Positions 24,999 through 34,100 of a DNA stretch of 64,000 bases are shown here, piece by piece (position 1 is the stretch's first letter; every line of letters starts with the position of its first letter). Both the position numbers and the translations under genes were made by a program. This DNA is from Lewinellaceae bacterium (GTDB taxonomy: Bacteria > Bacteroidota > Bacteroidia > Chitinophagales > Saprospiraceae). The notes under the pieces were generated by a model. That model saw only the letters and a program-made list of their open reading frames with translations, was not told the origin of the DNA and did no database searches. The stretch covers positions 1 through 64,000 of the forward strand of contig CANJPT010000007.1 in assembly GCA_947476195.1 (NCBI GenBank), read 5' to 3'.

Positions 24999-27995
24999 TT
25001 AGTGTTGGATTATAACTTTCTGAACCAGGTTTTTACCTGCATTAGAACGGAAAGAAAGGAAATATACTCCTGAAGGTATCTCTTCTGTCCTAATTGTTAA
25101 CTGCTCAACCCCAGCTTTTTTCACCTCTTCAACCCAAGCTTTTCCCGCTAAATCCATCAATACTATACTACCAGATAACTCTGGGTCGAAATAGACTGAA
25201 AGCAGATCGCTTACCGGGTTGGGCTGCAAAGACATTTGGCCTTGAAGCGTGGAAATTTGTTTGCCACTAATTCCATTATCCGAACGATCTGGCACCTTGC
25301 TAGTCCTTGGAGCAGCATTCGGGCCACACTTTGGCAGTAATATCTTTGCCTCTTCTACGGCAAGACCGCCATTGGTCTGGCCGCTGGCCGTCAGCGCGAG
25401 GAGTTGCGCCTCTTGTGTAGCGTTAAGCGTACCGTTTAGGAAAAGCGTAATGCTCAATTGATTGAACATACGGCGGTTTTGCTCCTGTAAAGTGCTTGAA
25501 GGGAGCAGCGCGTTGGCCGTTAGCACATTTTGCAGTTTAGTCACTTGTTTTTGGCTGATCTGCGCTTTCAGCGCAACCTCCTGCTGGTGCAACGGACGCA
25601 ATTGGGCCAGAAGTACTTCTGTTGCCGCCATCAAGGAAGGGTTGGTGGTAGGGGTTTGAGGCAGGGTCTGCCCGTTTTGCAGGGAGATCAACTGTAGTTG
25701 GATGCTGCTGCGCTGGCTTTCGATATTGTCCATGCTGCTCTGGTCTGCAGTCTCTATGGCATAGGCAGATCGGATCTGGTTTTCCACCTGTGCAAATTTG
25801 CCAGGGCTACTGTTGAACCATGTGCTGTAAAACCCAGTAGTTGCGGCATTTCCGCTTATTATAGAGGGGTAACGCAATACTTTGTCAATCAACAGGCGGC
25901 GAGCCTCCCATTGGGATACTGCGCTGAGCGAGGCAAAAACACCAGTTCCTCCTGCCACCTCCTGGTCATAAATACTCAATCGAGGCATACCAGGAGGTGC
26001 TGCCATCGGAGCGCACCAATCAGAATTAATGTTTTGGTTGACAAACCAGCCGCTTGATGGCGCAAGCAAGATAGTAGCCGGAAAATGAGAAGTGCCGGGA
26101 GCAAATTGCTGCTCAATAAAAAATCTGGAAGAGCTTGCACTATTTTCGCACTGACCAGCCTTATCAACATAAGACCCGGCAGCAGTCAGCCAGGTATTCC
26201 CTCTGCCACTTTGGGTGCCTATAGTACCTGTGATAGGCGTACCATTTTGCGTAAAAGCATCTGCGATACTCAGGCCTACATCGTGCTTGCCAAAGTTGTT
26301 GCTGCTGAAATCACTCTGGCCGTTGTTGCCCCGGAGGCGGATACCAAGGGTCATTTCGTCCACCGTGTTGTCGCACATGGTCACCCCGGAGGTGGCATTG
26401 AGAATGTCGATGGCGGTATTATCAAAGCTTGCGTCCAGGAGAAAGCGTTTTCCATTGACGGTGTTGTGACTCACCTCAAGACCAGCGCCAAGCTGGTCGG
26501 ACAGAAGAATGCCGAACTGCAAGAATGCTTTATTTACATCAACTGTGTTGCCTATGATACGGGTGTTGTCAAATGCAGCGGGTGTATTGACATATATCGC
26601 GGCCTCTACCAGCCCGGAAGGGTTTCCCGCTGCATCAGGGATGTTGAAAAGAAAATGGTTGTCGCTTATATCTGTCTGGTCAGCCACATGGATGTTGAAT
26701 TCACTTTCGATATAGACACCACGATAACCATAAAAAGAGTGGTCTTCGTTGTCAATCTGGTTAAAATGGTTGCCGGTGATGTCTACATGCTTACCGCTGC
26801 TGGCGATGGGCCGTTCCGCCCATATAGCATTTACTTCGTGCCCGGTCAAAATGTTGAAGGTGCTGTTCTTGACTTTTATCAGTTCGCTAGCATGGTTTTC
26901 ATACGATTCGAGGCCCCGAAGCAGCCTGCCATTAAATGTGCAGCCATCTATATCAACATCAGAGCGCTGGGCAAATATCGCAGACTGTGCCTGACTCTCA
27001 AAAGTACAGTTTCGTGCCGTAATGTGGCTTCCTGCGTATGATGGGCCCCATTCTGTATAAATGGCGTGTCCATATTGATCAGAAGAGGCTACGGTACCAA
27101 ACCGTTTAAATTCCGCCCCTAGAATGGTCAAATCAGCATCTTCCAGGTATATGGATGTCGGGTAGTGGGTATCAAAAAAATGATTCGTCACAGCGTTGAT
27201 ATGGCCTAATGAGGTGGCGCAATGATCCAGATGGACATGGTATTTTGTCCATTGCTCTCCTGTATTATTAATGCCGTTGCCGTGTACTGTCTTAGAAGTG
27301 CACTCAAAGGTATTATCAAAAAAGAATGGAAAATTGAGTGTTCCATTGCCCGGCGATGTGGTCCCGTTGCTGATGTTGACGTGGTTCCTATTGAAGGTGT
27401 TACCAGCCAGATATACGCCCTGCACCACATCATCAATCTGAAGGGTGCGCCGGGCATCCTCGAGTTCGCACCACCAAAGTGCCACGGTACTATTACCCTT
27501 TGCCTCGATCCCTTTCCACATGTTCGCACAGCAGAAAAACTTCGTAAAGTAGGCTGTGAATGGGTTGTCATCGGTCGTTCTGATCACTACATCACCTGAC
27601 ATTACGAACTTGCAGTTTAGAAAAGTTAAGGGGATGTCCATGATGAGGTCACCGTTGGTGAGGGCGATGTTCTTGTTTTGAACAAAGCCATTGACCGCGC
27701 CCCAGTTGACCGACGATGCAAAGGTAATCGAGCCGCCATTCGGAGGAGTAGGCACGACCGGTATGGTAATATCAATTGGTACAGACCCGTACTGTTGGCA
27801 CAAAGTCGGGCGACCTTTAGGGTTTCCTTCCCACTGTGGAGGGGCTGGGTGACAATTTTGGAAAAACCAGTTAAAAGACGAAGGACTCTGGGCTTCAGAA
27901 ACAAGGGGGGAAGCCAAGGTCGAAATTAGCAAAATACCGAGCCACACTAATGGACTAAATGTATTCGGCATGTTTAGAAATCTTGGAAATTTCAT
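24999..27995 (-). CDS. Large T9SS-secreted protein with parallel beta-helix-like repeats
   Basis: The protein is about 998 aa from the ATG at 27995. An alternative start at MPNTFSPLVWLGILLISTLA, eight residues later, leaves the same signal peptide. The central roughly 550 residues contain many short repeats with N, G and hydrophobic spacing typical of right-handed beta-helices, such as ARNCTFESQAQSAIFAQRSD, VDIDGCTFNGRLLRGLE and RIIGNTVDVNKAFLQFGILL. A helical, Gln-rich segment follows at about 720-880. The end is a type A T9SS sorting domain (LQPNPVSDLLSVYFDPE, IPSGVYFLSF, KVIIQH) closely similar to those of the two downstream genes. The function is unknown; beta-helices are often carbohydrate-active or adhesive. 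Confidence 0.8.
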   Translation of the reverse strand: MKFPRFLNMPNTFSPLVWLGILLISTLASPLVSEAQSPSSFNWFFQNCHPAPPQWEGNPKGRPTLCQQYGSVPIDITIPVVPTPPNGGSITFASSVNWGAVNGFVQNKNIALTNGDLIMDIPLTFLNCKFVMSGDVVIRTTDDNPFTAYFTKFFCCANMWKGIEAKGNSTVALWWCELEDARRTLQIDDVVQGVYLAGNTFNRNHVNISNGTTSPGNGTLNFPFFFDNTFECTSKTVHGNGINNTGEQWTKYHVHLDHCATSLGHINAVTNHFFDTHYPTSIYLEDADLTILGAEFKRFGTVASSDQYGHAIYTEWGPSYAGSHITARNCTFESQAQSAIFAQRSDVDIDGCTFNGRLLRGLESYENHASELIKVKNSTFNILTGHEVNAIWAERPIASSGKHVDITGNHFNQIDNEDHSFYGYRGVYIESEFNIHVADQTDISDNHFLFNIPDAAGNPSGLVEAAIYVNTPAAFDNTRIIGNTVDVNKAFLQFGILLSDQLGAGLEVSHNTVNGKRFLLDASFDNTAIDILNATSGVTMCDNTVDEMTLGIRLRGNNGQSDFSSNNFGKHDVGLSIADAFTQNGTPITGTIGTQSGRGNTWLTAAGSYVDKAGQCENSASSSRFFIEQQFAPGTSHFPATILLAPSSGWFVNQNINSDWCAPMAAPPGMPRLSIYDQEVAGGTGVFASLSAVSQWEARRLLIDKVLRYPSIISGNAATTGFYSTWFNSSPGKFAQVENQIRSAYAIETADQSSMDNIESQRSSIQLQLISLQNGQTLPQTPTTNPSLMAATEVLLAQLRPLHQQEVALKAQISQKQVTKLQNVLTANALLPSSTLQEQNRRMFNQLSITLFLNGTLNATQEAQLLALTASGQTNGGLAVEEAKILLPKCGPNAAPRTSKVPDRSDNGISGKQISTLQGQMSLQPNPVSDLLSVYFDPELSGSIVLMDLAGKAWVEEVKKAGVEQLTIRTEEIPSGVYFLSFRSNAGKNLVQKVIIQH

Positions 27996-28022
27996 ACTTT
28001 TGTAAAGTTTTAGTAATCCCAA

Positions 28023-28564
28023 CTCTGATTTTTACCCGGCCATTTCAGGATGAGCACCGGGGGCTTTCGGGGTTGATCGGGCGGCGGCGGCTGCAACCGC
28101 TGCCTCTTTTTTTATAATCGCCATAACCTTGGCGGAGGAGGTTGAATAAGTGAACTGAAAAAGTGATTGGAAGCCTAATTCCCACGAGCAATATGCACCA
28201 ATAGCATTGCCCAATGGACATTAGCCCACAGCAAACCATAATGAAAAAAGCCTCGCTTGAAGCGAGACTAAGTCAGGCAGTGCAACATCCGGTTGGATGT
28301 TCAGCAAAAAACAACAGCAGGAATGGTTTGGAAAAATGGTTTTGAGTGGGACAAATGGCAGCGTTGTATAGAGAAAGGCTCATTTGGAGGAAGCAGTTTA
28401 ATAAGGGTGAATTCAAAGCGTTAGCAAAAATAGGCTTATGTTTTCAGACTTTTCTTTTTTAGGGTCGCTATTTTTAGTTAAATTCTGCATTCAAGCGATA
28501 ATTTGGTAGCGGGTAGATTACCCCCCCCCAATTTACAAATAAAATTTTGACAATTAGCTTTAAA
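28023..28564. other. Intergenic region without a recognisable gene
   Basis: About 540 bp upstream of the 24999..27995 gene. It holds an alanine-rich minus-strand ORF with no convincing features, a short CCTCGCTTGAAGCGAG-type hairpin near 28250, and AT-rich sequence with a run of nine C near 28522. I see no supported gene. The promoter of the beta-helix protein must lie at its left end. Confidence 0.5.
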
Positions 28565-28591
28565 TACCTTTGCTTATAGTGCAAAACCCGG

Positions 28592-28669
28592 GTTTTGTCT
28601 TCTTGTCGAGACCCGTCCACCCTAAATGCGCGTACTTAGGGTGGACGGGTCTCGTCAAGATGACAAAAC
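28592..28669. repeat. Inverted repeat, family 2, copy 1
   Basis: The arm GTTTTGTCTTCTTGTCGAGA pairs with its near-complement ending GATGACAAAAC around ATGCGCGTAC. The inner stem ACCCGTCCACCCTAA is perfect. A related copy lies at 30897..30986, and both precede a copy of the giant gene's 3' end by a similar distance. Confidence 0.75.
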
Positions 28670-28716
28670 TTGGGGGCTCGAGAGGGGATGGCAAAACGGT
28701 GAATAAGGCAAACCCC

Positions 28717-29164
28717 TACCGCTGCAGCATCACATCCCCAAAAAACACCTCTTCCTTCCCGTCCACAAATTCCACTACCGCCTGCCAGACAAACACGGCC
28801 GGATTCAATTTTTCACCGTGTGAGGTACCGTCCCAGCCAAGATTGGTATCGCCTACGGTAAAGTCCAGCAGCTCAAATACTTCTTAGCCCCAGCGGGAGA
28901 AGATCTGCAAAGACTGGATCTTCACCACGGTAAAGGGATCCGCAAAAATGGCGAACACGTCGTCTTTGCCGTCATCGTCCGGAGAGAAGTTATTTGGACC
29001 ATAGATCTTGTGGGTTCTGTCCACCAAAAGGGTCCGGTTGCCACGGGCTTCGCATCAGGCAGTTGACACCACTAAAACCTGATAATACTGGGTGTAGAAA
29101 GGCGTGGCCGTTGTATTTAAACAAGTATCACACAGTAGCCCAGTTGAAGGCGTCCAGGTGACCG
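28717..29164 (-). pseudogene. Duplicated 3' end of the giant SprB-repeat gene (gliding-motility C-terminal domain)
   Basis: The DNA closely matches 31101..31545, the last roughly 148 codons of the giant gene, including the ending VFFGDVMLQR. It contains an in-frame stop (TAA replacing the Glu codon in the RWGEEVFEL motif, near 28885) and other changes, and it lacks any upstream coding part. The similarity stops at about 29164, where a murF fragment begins. It is non-coding debris of a type B T9SS sorting domain. Confidence 0.88.
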
Positions 29165-29166
29165 TA

Positions 29167-29217
29167 GTTTTGATCAAGGGATCGCGGGGAGTTCGGCTGG
29201 AGGTGGTGATTGGGTAA
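29167..29217 (+). pseudogene. Transposed copy of the murF 3' end
   Basis: Forty-nine consecutive bases, from GTTTTGATCAAGGGATCGCG through GATTGGGT, are identical to the end of murF at 21632..21680, encoding VLIKGSRGVRLEVVIG. The copy has its own stop (TAA instead of TGA). It abuts the giant-gene fragment with about 2 bp between. Confidence 0.9.
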
Positions 29218-29319
29218 TGGATTGATTATGGGACTTTTTACAGTGAGAATGGCCGTGTAAATAAACAAAATGTCAGGTAACACGTTGAGTGTAGCCCTGA
29301 CTTATCACGCCTGCATCAG

Positions 29320-29456
29320 CACACTACTGGACATTTTTGTTTTGCCCAAAGACCTATAAGGCATACTACTGGACATTTTTGTTTTGTCCCCAGACCTATA
29401 AGGTTTCCAAAAACCTTATAGGTCTGTCTCGATTTTAGAAAATGTCCAATAGTGTG
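29320..29456. mobile_element. Miniature transposable element, copy B (compound, 137 bp)
   Basis: A complete 95-bp element (29362..29456) is preceded by an extra 42-bp copy of one end (29320..29361). The whole is flanked by a single 9-bp duplication, CTGCATCAG, at 29311..29319 and 29457..29465. It ends with TTAGAAAATGTCCAATAGTG, just upstream of the DUF2490 gene. Confidence 0.85.
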
Positions 29457-29481
29457 CTGCATCAGTTCAATTAATACATAA

Positions 29482-30261
29482 ATGCGTCTATTCTTTTTTC
29501 TGGCGGCGTTCCTCCTTTCTTCCGCCACTGCTACTGCTCAAAACACCCGGATCAAAGACCCCAATCAAGTGGGTTGGTGGGCCGGTTTTGCCACCTTTAA
29601 ACTCAATAACAAATGGGGTATTCACAGTGAATATCAGTGGCGTCGTGAAAATTTTGTAAAGGATTGGCAGCAAAGTCTGCTGCGGGGAGGCCTCAACTAT
29701 CAGTTGTCGCCCAAAATTCAGTTCCGGCTCGGCTATGCCTGGATCGAAACATTCAATTACGGCGCCTATGCTATCAATGGGCTGGGAAAAGACTTTACTG
29801 AGCATCGGATCTTCCAAATGGCTACCCTGGCCGACAAGGTTAGCTCTCTGGATGTAGCACATCGATTTATTCTGGAACAACGCTGGATCGGCCGTTATAC
29901 CTCCCCGGAACTCACCCGTGAGGACGAGTTTTTTTTCGCAAACCGACTGCGATATATGTTCCGGATGCAATGCCCCTTAAAAGGCAAAACGCTGGATTCC
30001 AAAGAATTTTATGCCGCCGCATACGATGAGGTTTTCATTGGCTTCGGCAAAAATGTAAATGAAAACGTATTCGACCAAAATCGTATTGGCCTTTTGATCG
30101 GATACCGCTTCAGTAAAGAATTACGTATTGAAGGGGGCTTTTTCAGCCAGATTCTCCAACTACCACGGGAAATCACCCTGCCTGACAGCCCAAATGGCCG
30201 GAATGTTTTCCAGTACAATACCGGCTTTATCCTCAATACTTTTTTTACCTTCGAGCGCTGA
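29482..30261 (+). CDS. DUF2490 outer-membrane protein
   Basis: The protein is 259 aa. Signal peptide MRLFFFLAAFLLSSATATAQ is followed by DUF2490 signatures: GWWAGFATFKLNNKWGIHSE (about 30), YQWRRENFVKDWQQSLLRGG, IQFRLGYAWIETFNYG, RFILEQRWIGRY, LRYMFRMQCPLKG and a C-terminal NTFFTFER. Alternating hydrophobic residues and a terminal aromatic-x pattern suggest a small beta-barrel in the outer membrane. The role is unknown across the family. A miniature element sits only 25 bp upstream, so it may supply or disturb the promoter. It is probably a single-gene unit. Confidence 0.85.
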   Translation: MRLFFFLAAFLLSSATATAQNTRIKDPNQVGWWAGFATFKLNNKWGIHSEYQWRRENFVKDWQQSLLRGGLNYQLSPKIQFRLGYAWIETFNYGAYAINGLGKDFTEHRIFQMATLADKVSSLDVAHRFILEQRWIGRYTSPELTREDEFFFANRLRYMFRMQCPLKGKTLDSKEFYAAAYDEVFIGFGKNVNENVFDQNRIGLLIGYRFSKELRIEGGFFSQILQLPREITLPDSPNGRNVFQYNTGFILNTFFTFER

Positions 30262-30287
30262 GCTTATTTCAATAAACAGGTTTTTCT

Positions 30288-30371
30288 ATTAGCGCAAAAA
30301 ATATTTTAATAACCGGCGGCTCTCAAGGCATTGGAAGAGCTGCCGCAATCATGGCTGCCCAAAAAGGGCAT
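30288..30371 (+). pseudogene. N-terminal remnant of a short-chain dehydrogenase/reductase
   Basis: Twenty-eight codons read SAKNILITGGSQGIGRAAAI and then MAAQKGH, the beta1-turn-alpha1 NAD(P)-binding motif TGGSxGIG of the SDR family. The codon where ATG is expected is ATT (30288), and the reading frame runs into unrelated sequence and a terminator hairpin. The rest of the gene is gone. Confidence 0.8.
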
Positions 30372-30380
30372 TTCTTTAAT

Positions 30381-30413
30381 TGCCTAATTTGTTCATTTTG
30401 AGCAAATTAGGCA
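30381..30413 (+). terminator. Rho-independent terminator downstream of DUF2490 / SDR remnant
   Basis: TGCCTAATTTG pairs with CAAATTAGGCA and is followed by TTTTTTT on the plus strand. It may have belonged to the deleted SDR gene and now ends the DUF2490 transcript. Confidence 0.8.
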
Positions 30414-30621
30414 TTTTTTTTGGTGAAAAAAGCGCAAAAAAGCTAAGTTCGGTGCGACAAAAATATTGTATCACTAAAAGTAAAAAATAAAAAGATTAAG
30501 CTGCATCTTTTTAGACCAGGTGCTTATGAGCGTTACATCAAGTTTCCTACTGATGTGAAATTGTTATAGGATTGTGTAGAATGAGTTCCGGGTCAAATCA
30601 CCAGTATTTGGAATCGTCATC

Positions 30622-30712
30622 CATACTACTGGACATTTTCTAAAATCGAGACCTATAAGGCTTCCAAAAACCTTATAGGTCTTGGGGTAAAACAAAAATG
30701 TCCAGTAGTATG
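30622..30712. mobile_element. 91-bp miniature transposable element, copy C
   Basis: The ends are CATACTACTGGACATTTT and AAAATGTCCAGTAGTATG. It is flanked by the perfect 9-bp duplication ATCGTCATC (30613..30621 and 30713..30721). The inner GACCTATAAGG / CCTTATAGGTC pair is as in the other copies. Confidence 0.88.
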
Positions 30713-30896
30713 ATCGTCATCATTTGCTACAACTATGATCAGCCAGAGAAATCCATCCCAAATCGGATCGTAAGCTTATATAAGCTCTCCTATTGGTCGA
30801 GGTAAAGAGAACAAACCAGTAGAATTTGGAGCCAAGATCCATCAATTGCAGATTGGAGGCTGCAATTCCATCGAACACCTTTGCTTATAGTACTTG

Positions 30897-30986
30897 CCCC
30901 AAGTTTTGTCATCTTGTCGAGACTTGACCACCCTAAGTGCGTGCACGTAGGGTGAACAAGTCTCGACAAGATGACAAGGCTTGGGG
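30897..30986. repeat. Inverted repeat, family 2, copy 2
   Basis: The arms run from CCCCAAGTTTTGTCATCTTG to its near-complement ending CTTGGGG around GTGCGTGCAC. It lies about 115 bp past the giant gene's stop and may serve as its terminator; the matching copy at 28592..28669 lies past the duplicated gene end. Confidence 0.75.
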
Positions 30987-31100
30987 GCTCGAGTTGGAAT
31001 GGCAGGACCGTGAAAGGCCCGAGACGTTTTCAGTCGGCCGTAACTTAAGACCGCTTAATTAGATCGCATTAGACTTTGCGTCACCTGGTGAAACGAAGCC

Positions 31101-34100
31101 TTACCGTTGCAACATCACATCCCCAAAAAACACTTCTTCCTTCCCGTCCACAAATTCCACTACCGCCTGCCAGACAAACACGGCCGGATTCAGCTTTTCA
31201 CCGTGTAAGGTGCCGTCCCAACCAAGATTGGTATCGCCTGCGGTAAAGTCCAGCAGCTCAAATACCTCTTCGCCCCAGCGGGAGAAGATCTGCAAAGACT
31301 TGATCTTCACCACGGTAAAGGGATCCGCAAAAATGGTGAATACGTCGTCTTTGCCGTCATCGTCCGGAGAGAAGATGTTTGGACCATAGACCTTGTGATT
31401 TCTGTCCACCAAAAGGGTCAGGTTGCCACGGGCTTCGCACCCGGCAGTTGACACCACCAAAACCTGATAATACTGGGTGTAGAAAGGCGTGGCCGTTGTA
31501 TTCAAACAAGTATCACATAGCAGCCCGGTTGAAGGCGTCCAGGTGACGGAGGCAATTTCTGAATTGGGTATGTTGACCGTCGCATCGATCTGATAGCTAT
31601 AACCCTGGGCTATTTCAGCCGATGGCGTCAGCGTTACCGCTACCTGGGTTGGAAAATTCACGGTAACCGTTGTTGAAGCGTTGCAGCCGGCGTTGCCCAG
31701 TGCCTGGATCGTGTAGCTGCCCGGAACAAGGTCGGTAAACTCATCCTGTACGCTCGGTTGGCTGTTGTTCAGGCTGTACAAAATGTTGCCCGATAAGCCC
31801 GTTACAGAATCGACTTGTATGGCTCCCGTTGTTTGTTGACAGGTCGGCTGGATCACGGAAGCATAGGCCACCGGAGTTTCAGGAACGATGATGATCTGAT
31901 CGATATCTACACAACCATTGGCTGCATTGGTCACAGATAGTACATACGTACCGGCTTTGTCAATTAGTGGCGTTTGTGAGGCCGGGTTGGACGCAAAATG
32001 GCCGTTCTGGGTACTCCAGAAGTAGCTCAGGTTTGCCGCACCCGTGCCGCTGCCATTCAGTGGGGCCGTTTCTCCCGCACAATCCAGGGTGAATGGTGTA
32101 CCTGCATCTGCTGTTGGCGGGGTTTGGTCAGCCGTCACATTTACGGAAATAACATTGGCGCAGTTGTTGGCCGGATTCACTCCGATCAGGTAATAGATGC
32201 CTGGGGTTGAAACAGGATGCGTCGGACCGTTGCCTATTATTGTGGTGTCTGTACCGATAATGGTCGCCCAGCCAAACTGTACGCCACCAACCGTCGAACT
32301 ACCGCTAAGCGTCTGAGCAGTGGTGATACAGGTTAATACGCCAGGGGTTGCCACCAAAAGTGCCGGCGGATTCAGATTTTGAGTAACTGTGATACTGGCC
32401 GTGGCTGTACAGAAGGTTACATTGTCCTGTACGATCAGATTGTATAAACCAGGGGCATTCACCACGAGATTGTTGCCAGTGGCCAGTGGTGTACCATTTT
32501 GCAGCCACTGGAAACTGCTTGGATTGGGCGTACCTGTCACATTGCCATTGAGGGTCGTGGTGGTAATACTACAGTCCAAAACAAGGTTGGCTGAATTAAT
32601 ACTGGCCACGGGCTGAGTAGTTTGGTCAGCGACCACAAAACTGGCCGTGCCGGTACAAGCTCCGCCGCCATTCACGGTAACCGTGTAACTACCTGCTGGG
32701 ATATTCATAAGGTCTTCGGTAATGGCCGCGTTCGACCAGCTAAAGAGGTAGCCGGTAGCAGGCCCTACTGTCAGGTTGATCGCCCCGTTGATGGCCACAC
32801 AAGAATTGTCGGCCGTGGGTACCCCACTGATAACAGGTAGGATGACATTCTCCGGGACAGTAAAGTTGCCAACGGAAGTACAACCGTTTGCAGCCGTAAC
32901 CGTAACTGTAAACGCCCCTGAAAGAATATTCGCCAGATCCTCTGTGGTAGCGTTATTCGACCAATTATAGATGTATGGTGCTGGACCCGTTGCAACGCTA
33001 AGGTTGATACTGCCACTTGCCTGAGCACAGGAAGCCGCAGAGATGATGTTGGAAAGTGCCGGGGGTGGCGCATTGCTGGTCACGACAAAACTGGCAGTAT
33101 TGGTGCAAGCTCCACCGCCATTCACCGTGACATTGTAGGTTCCGACCGCGATATTCAATAGATCTTCGGTGGTGGCAGCATTAGACCAGTTAAAGAGGTA
33201 GCCAGTAGCAGGCCCTACCGTCAGGTTGATTGCACCGTTATTGACCACACATGAAGTAACCGTTGTTGGCGTGCCCGAAATCTGGGGAATAATCACGGTT
33301 TCAGGAATCGTAAAATCCCCTACAGAGGTACAACCATTGGCGGCTGTAACTGTCACGGTATAGTTCCCTGAAAGAACTGCGTTCAGGTCCTGATTGGTTA
33401 CAGCGTTCGACCAGAAATATTGGTAAGGCGCCGGGCTGCCCGTCACGCTCAGATCAATACTGCCACTCGCCTGTCCGCAGGTAGCGGCCGCAATATTGTT
33501 GGAAAGTGCAGGCAAAGGAAGGTTACTCACGATCACCACTGCTGCGGTGCTGCTGCAGGCGCCGCCTGCACTTACCGTTACAGTATAAGTACCTGCGGCA
33601 AGGTTAGACTGGTCTTCGGTATTGACCCCGTTCGACCAGGTAAACGAATAGCCTGGTGCGGGAGGGGTAATGGTCAGATCGATGACTCCATTGTTAACGA
33701 TACAGGAACTCGCCGGGCTTAGTACGCTACCGATGGCCGGAGAAAATGAGTTCTCCGGCACCACAAAGTTGTCCACGGTCGTGCAGCCATTGGCCGCTGT
33801 GACCGTCACGGAATAAGTACCGGAAATGATGGAGGTAAGGTCCTGATTGGTGACCGCATTTGACCAAAAATACTGGTAAGGCGCCGGGCTACCGGAAACA
33901 CTCAGGTCAATACTGCCAATGGCTTGTCCGCAAAAAGCTGCTGTGATGCTCTGGGTAAGCAACGGCGTTGGGACATTGCTGGCGACCGTAAAGACGGCTG
34001 TATTGATGCAGTTACCACCGGCGCTTACCGTCACCGTATAGGTTCCGGAGGGCAGGTTGGACAGATCTTCGCTGTTCTGCCCACTCGACCAGGCAAACGT

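Noticed and set aside
26085-27041. 318-aa plus-strand ORF
   Set aside because: It is a shadow of the beta-helix T9SS gene, whose signal peptide, repeats and sorting domain support the minus strand.
28032-28239. 60- and 64-aa minus-strand ORFs
   Set aside because: Low-complexity alanine-rich sequence without start context or homology signals.
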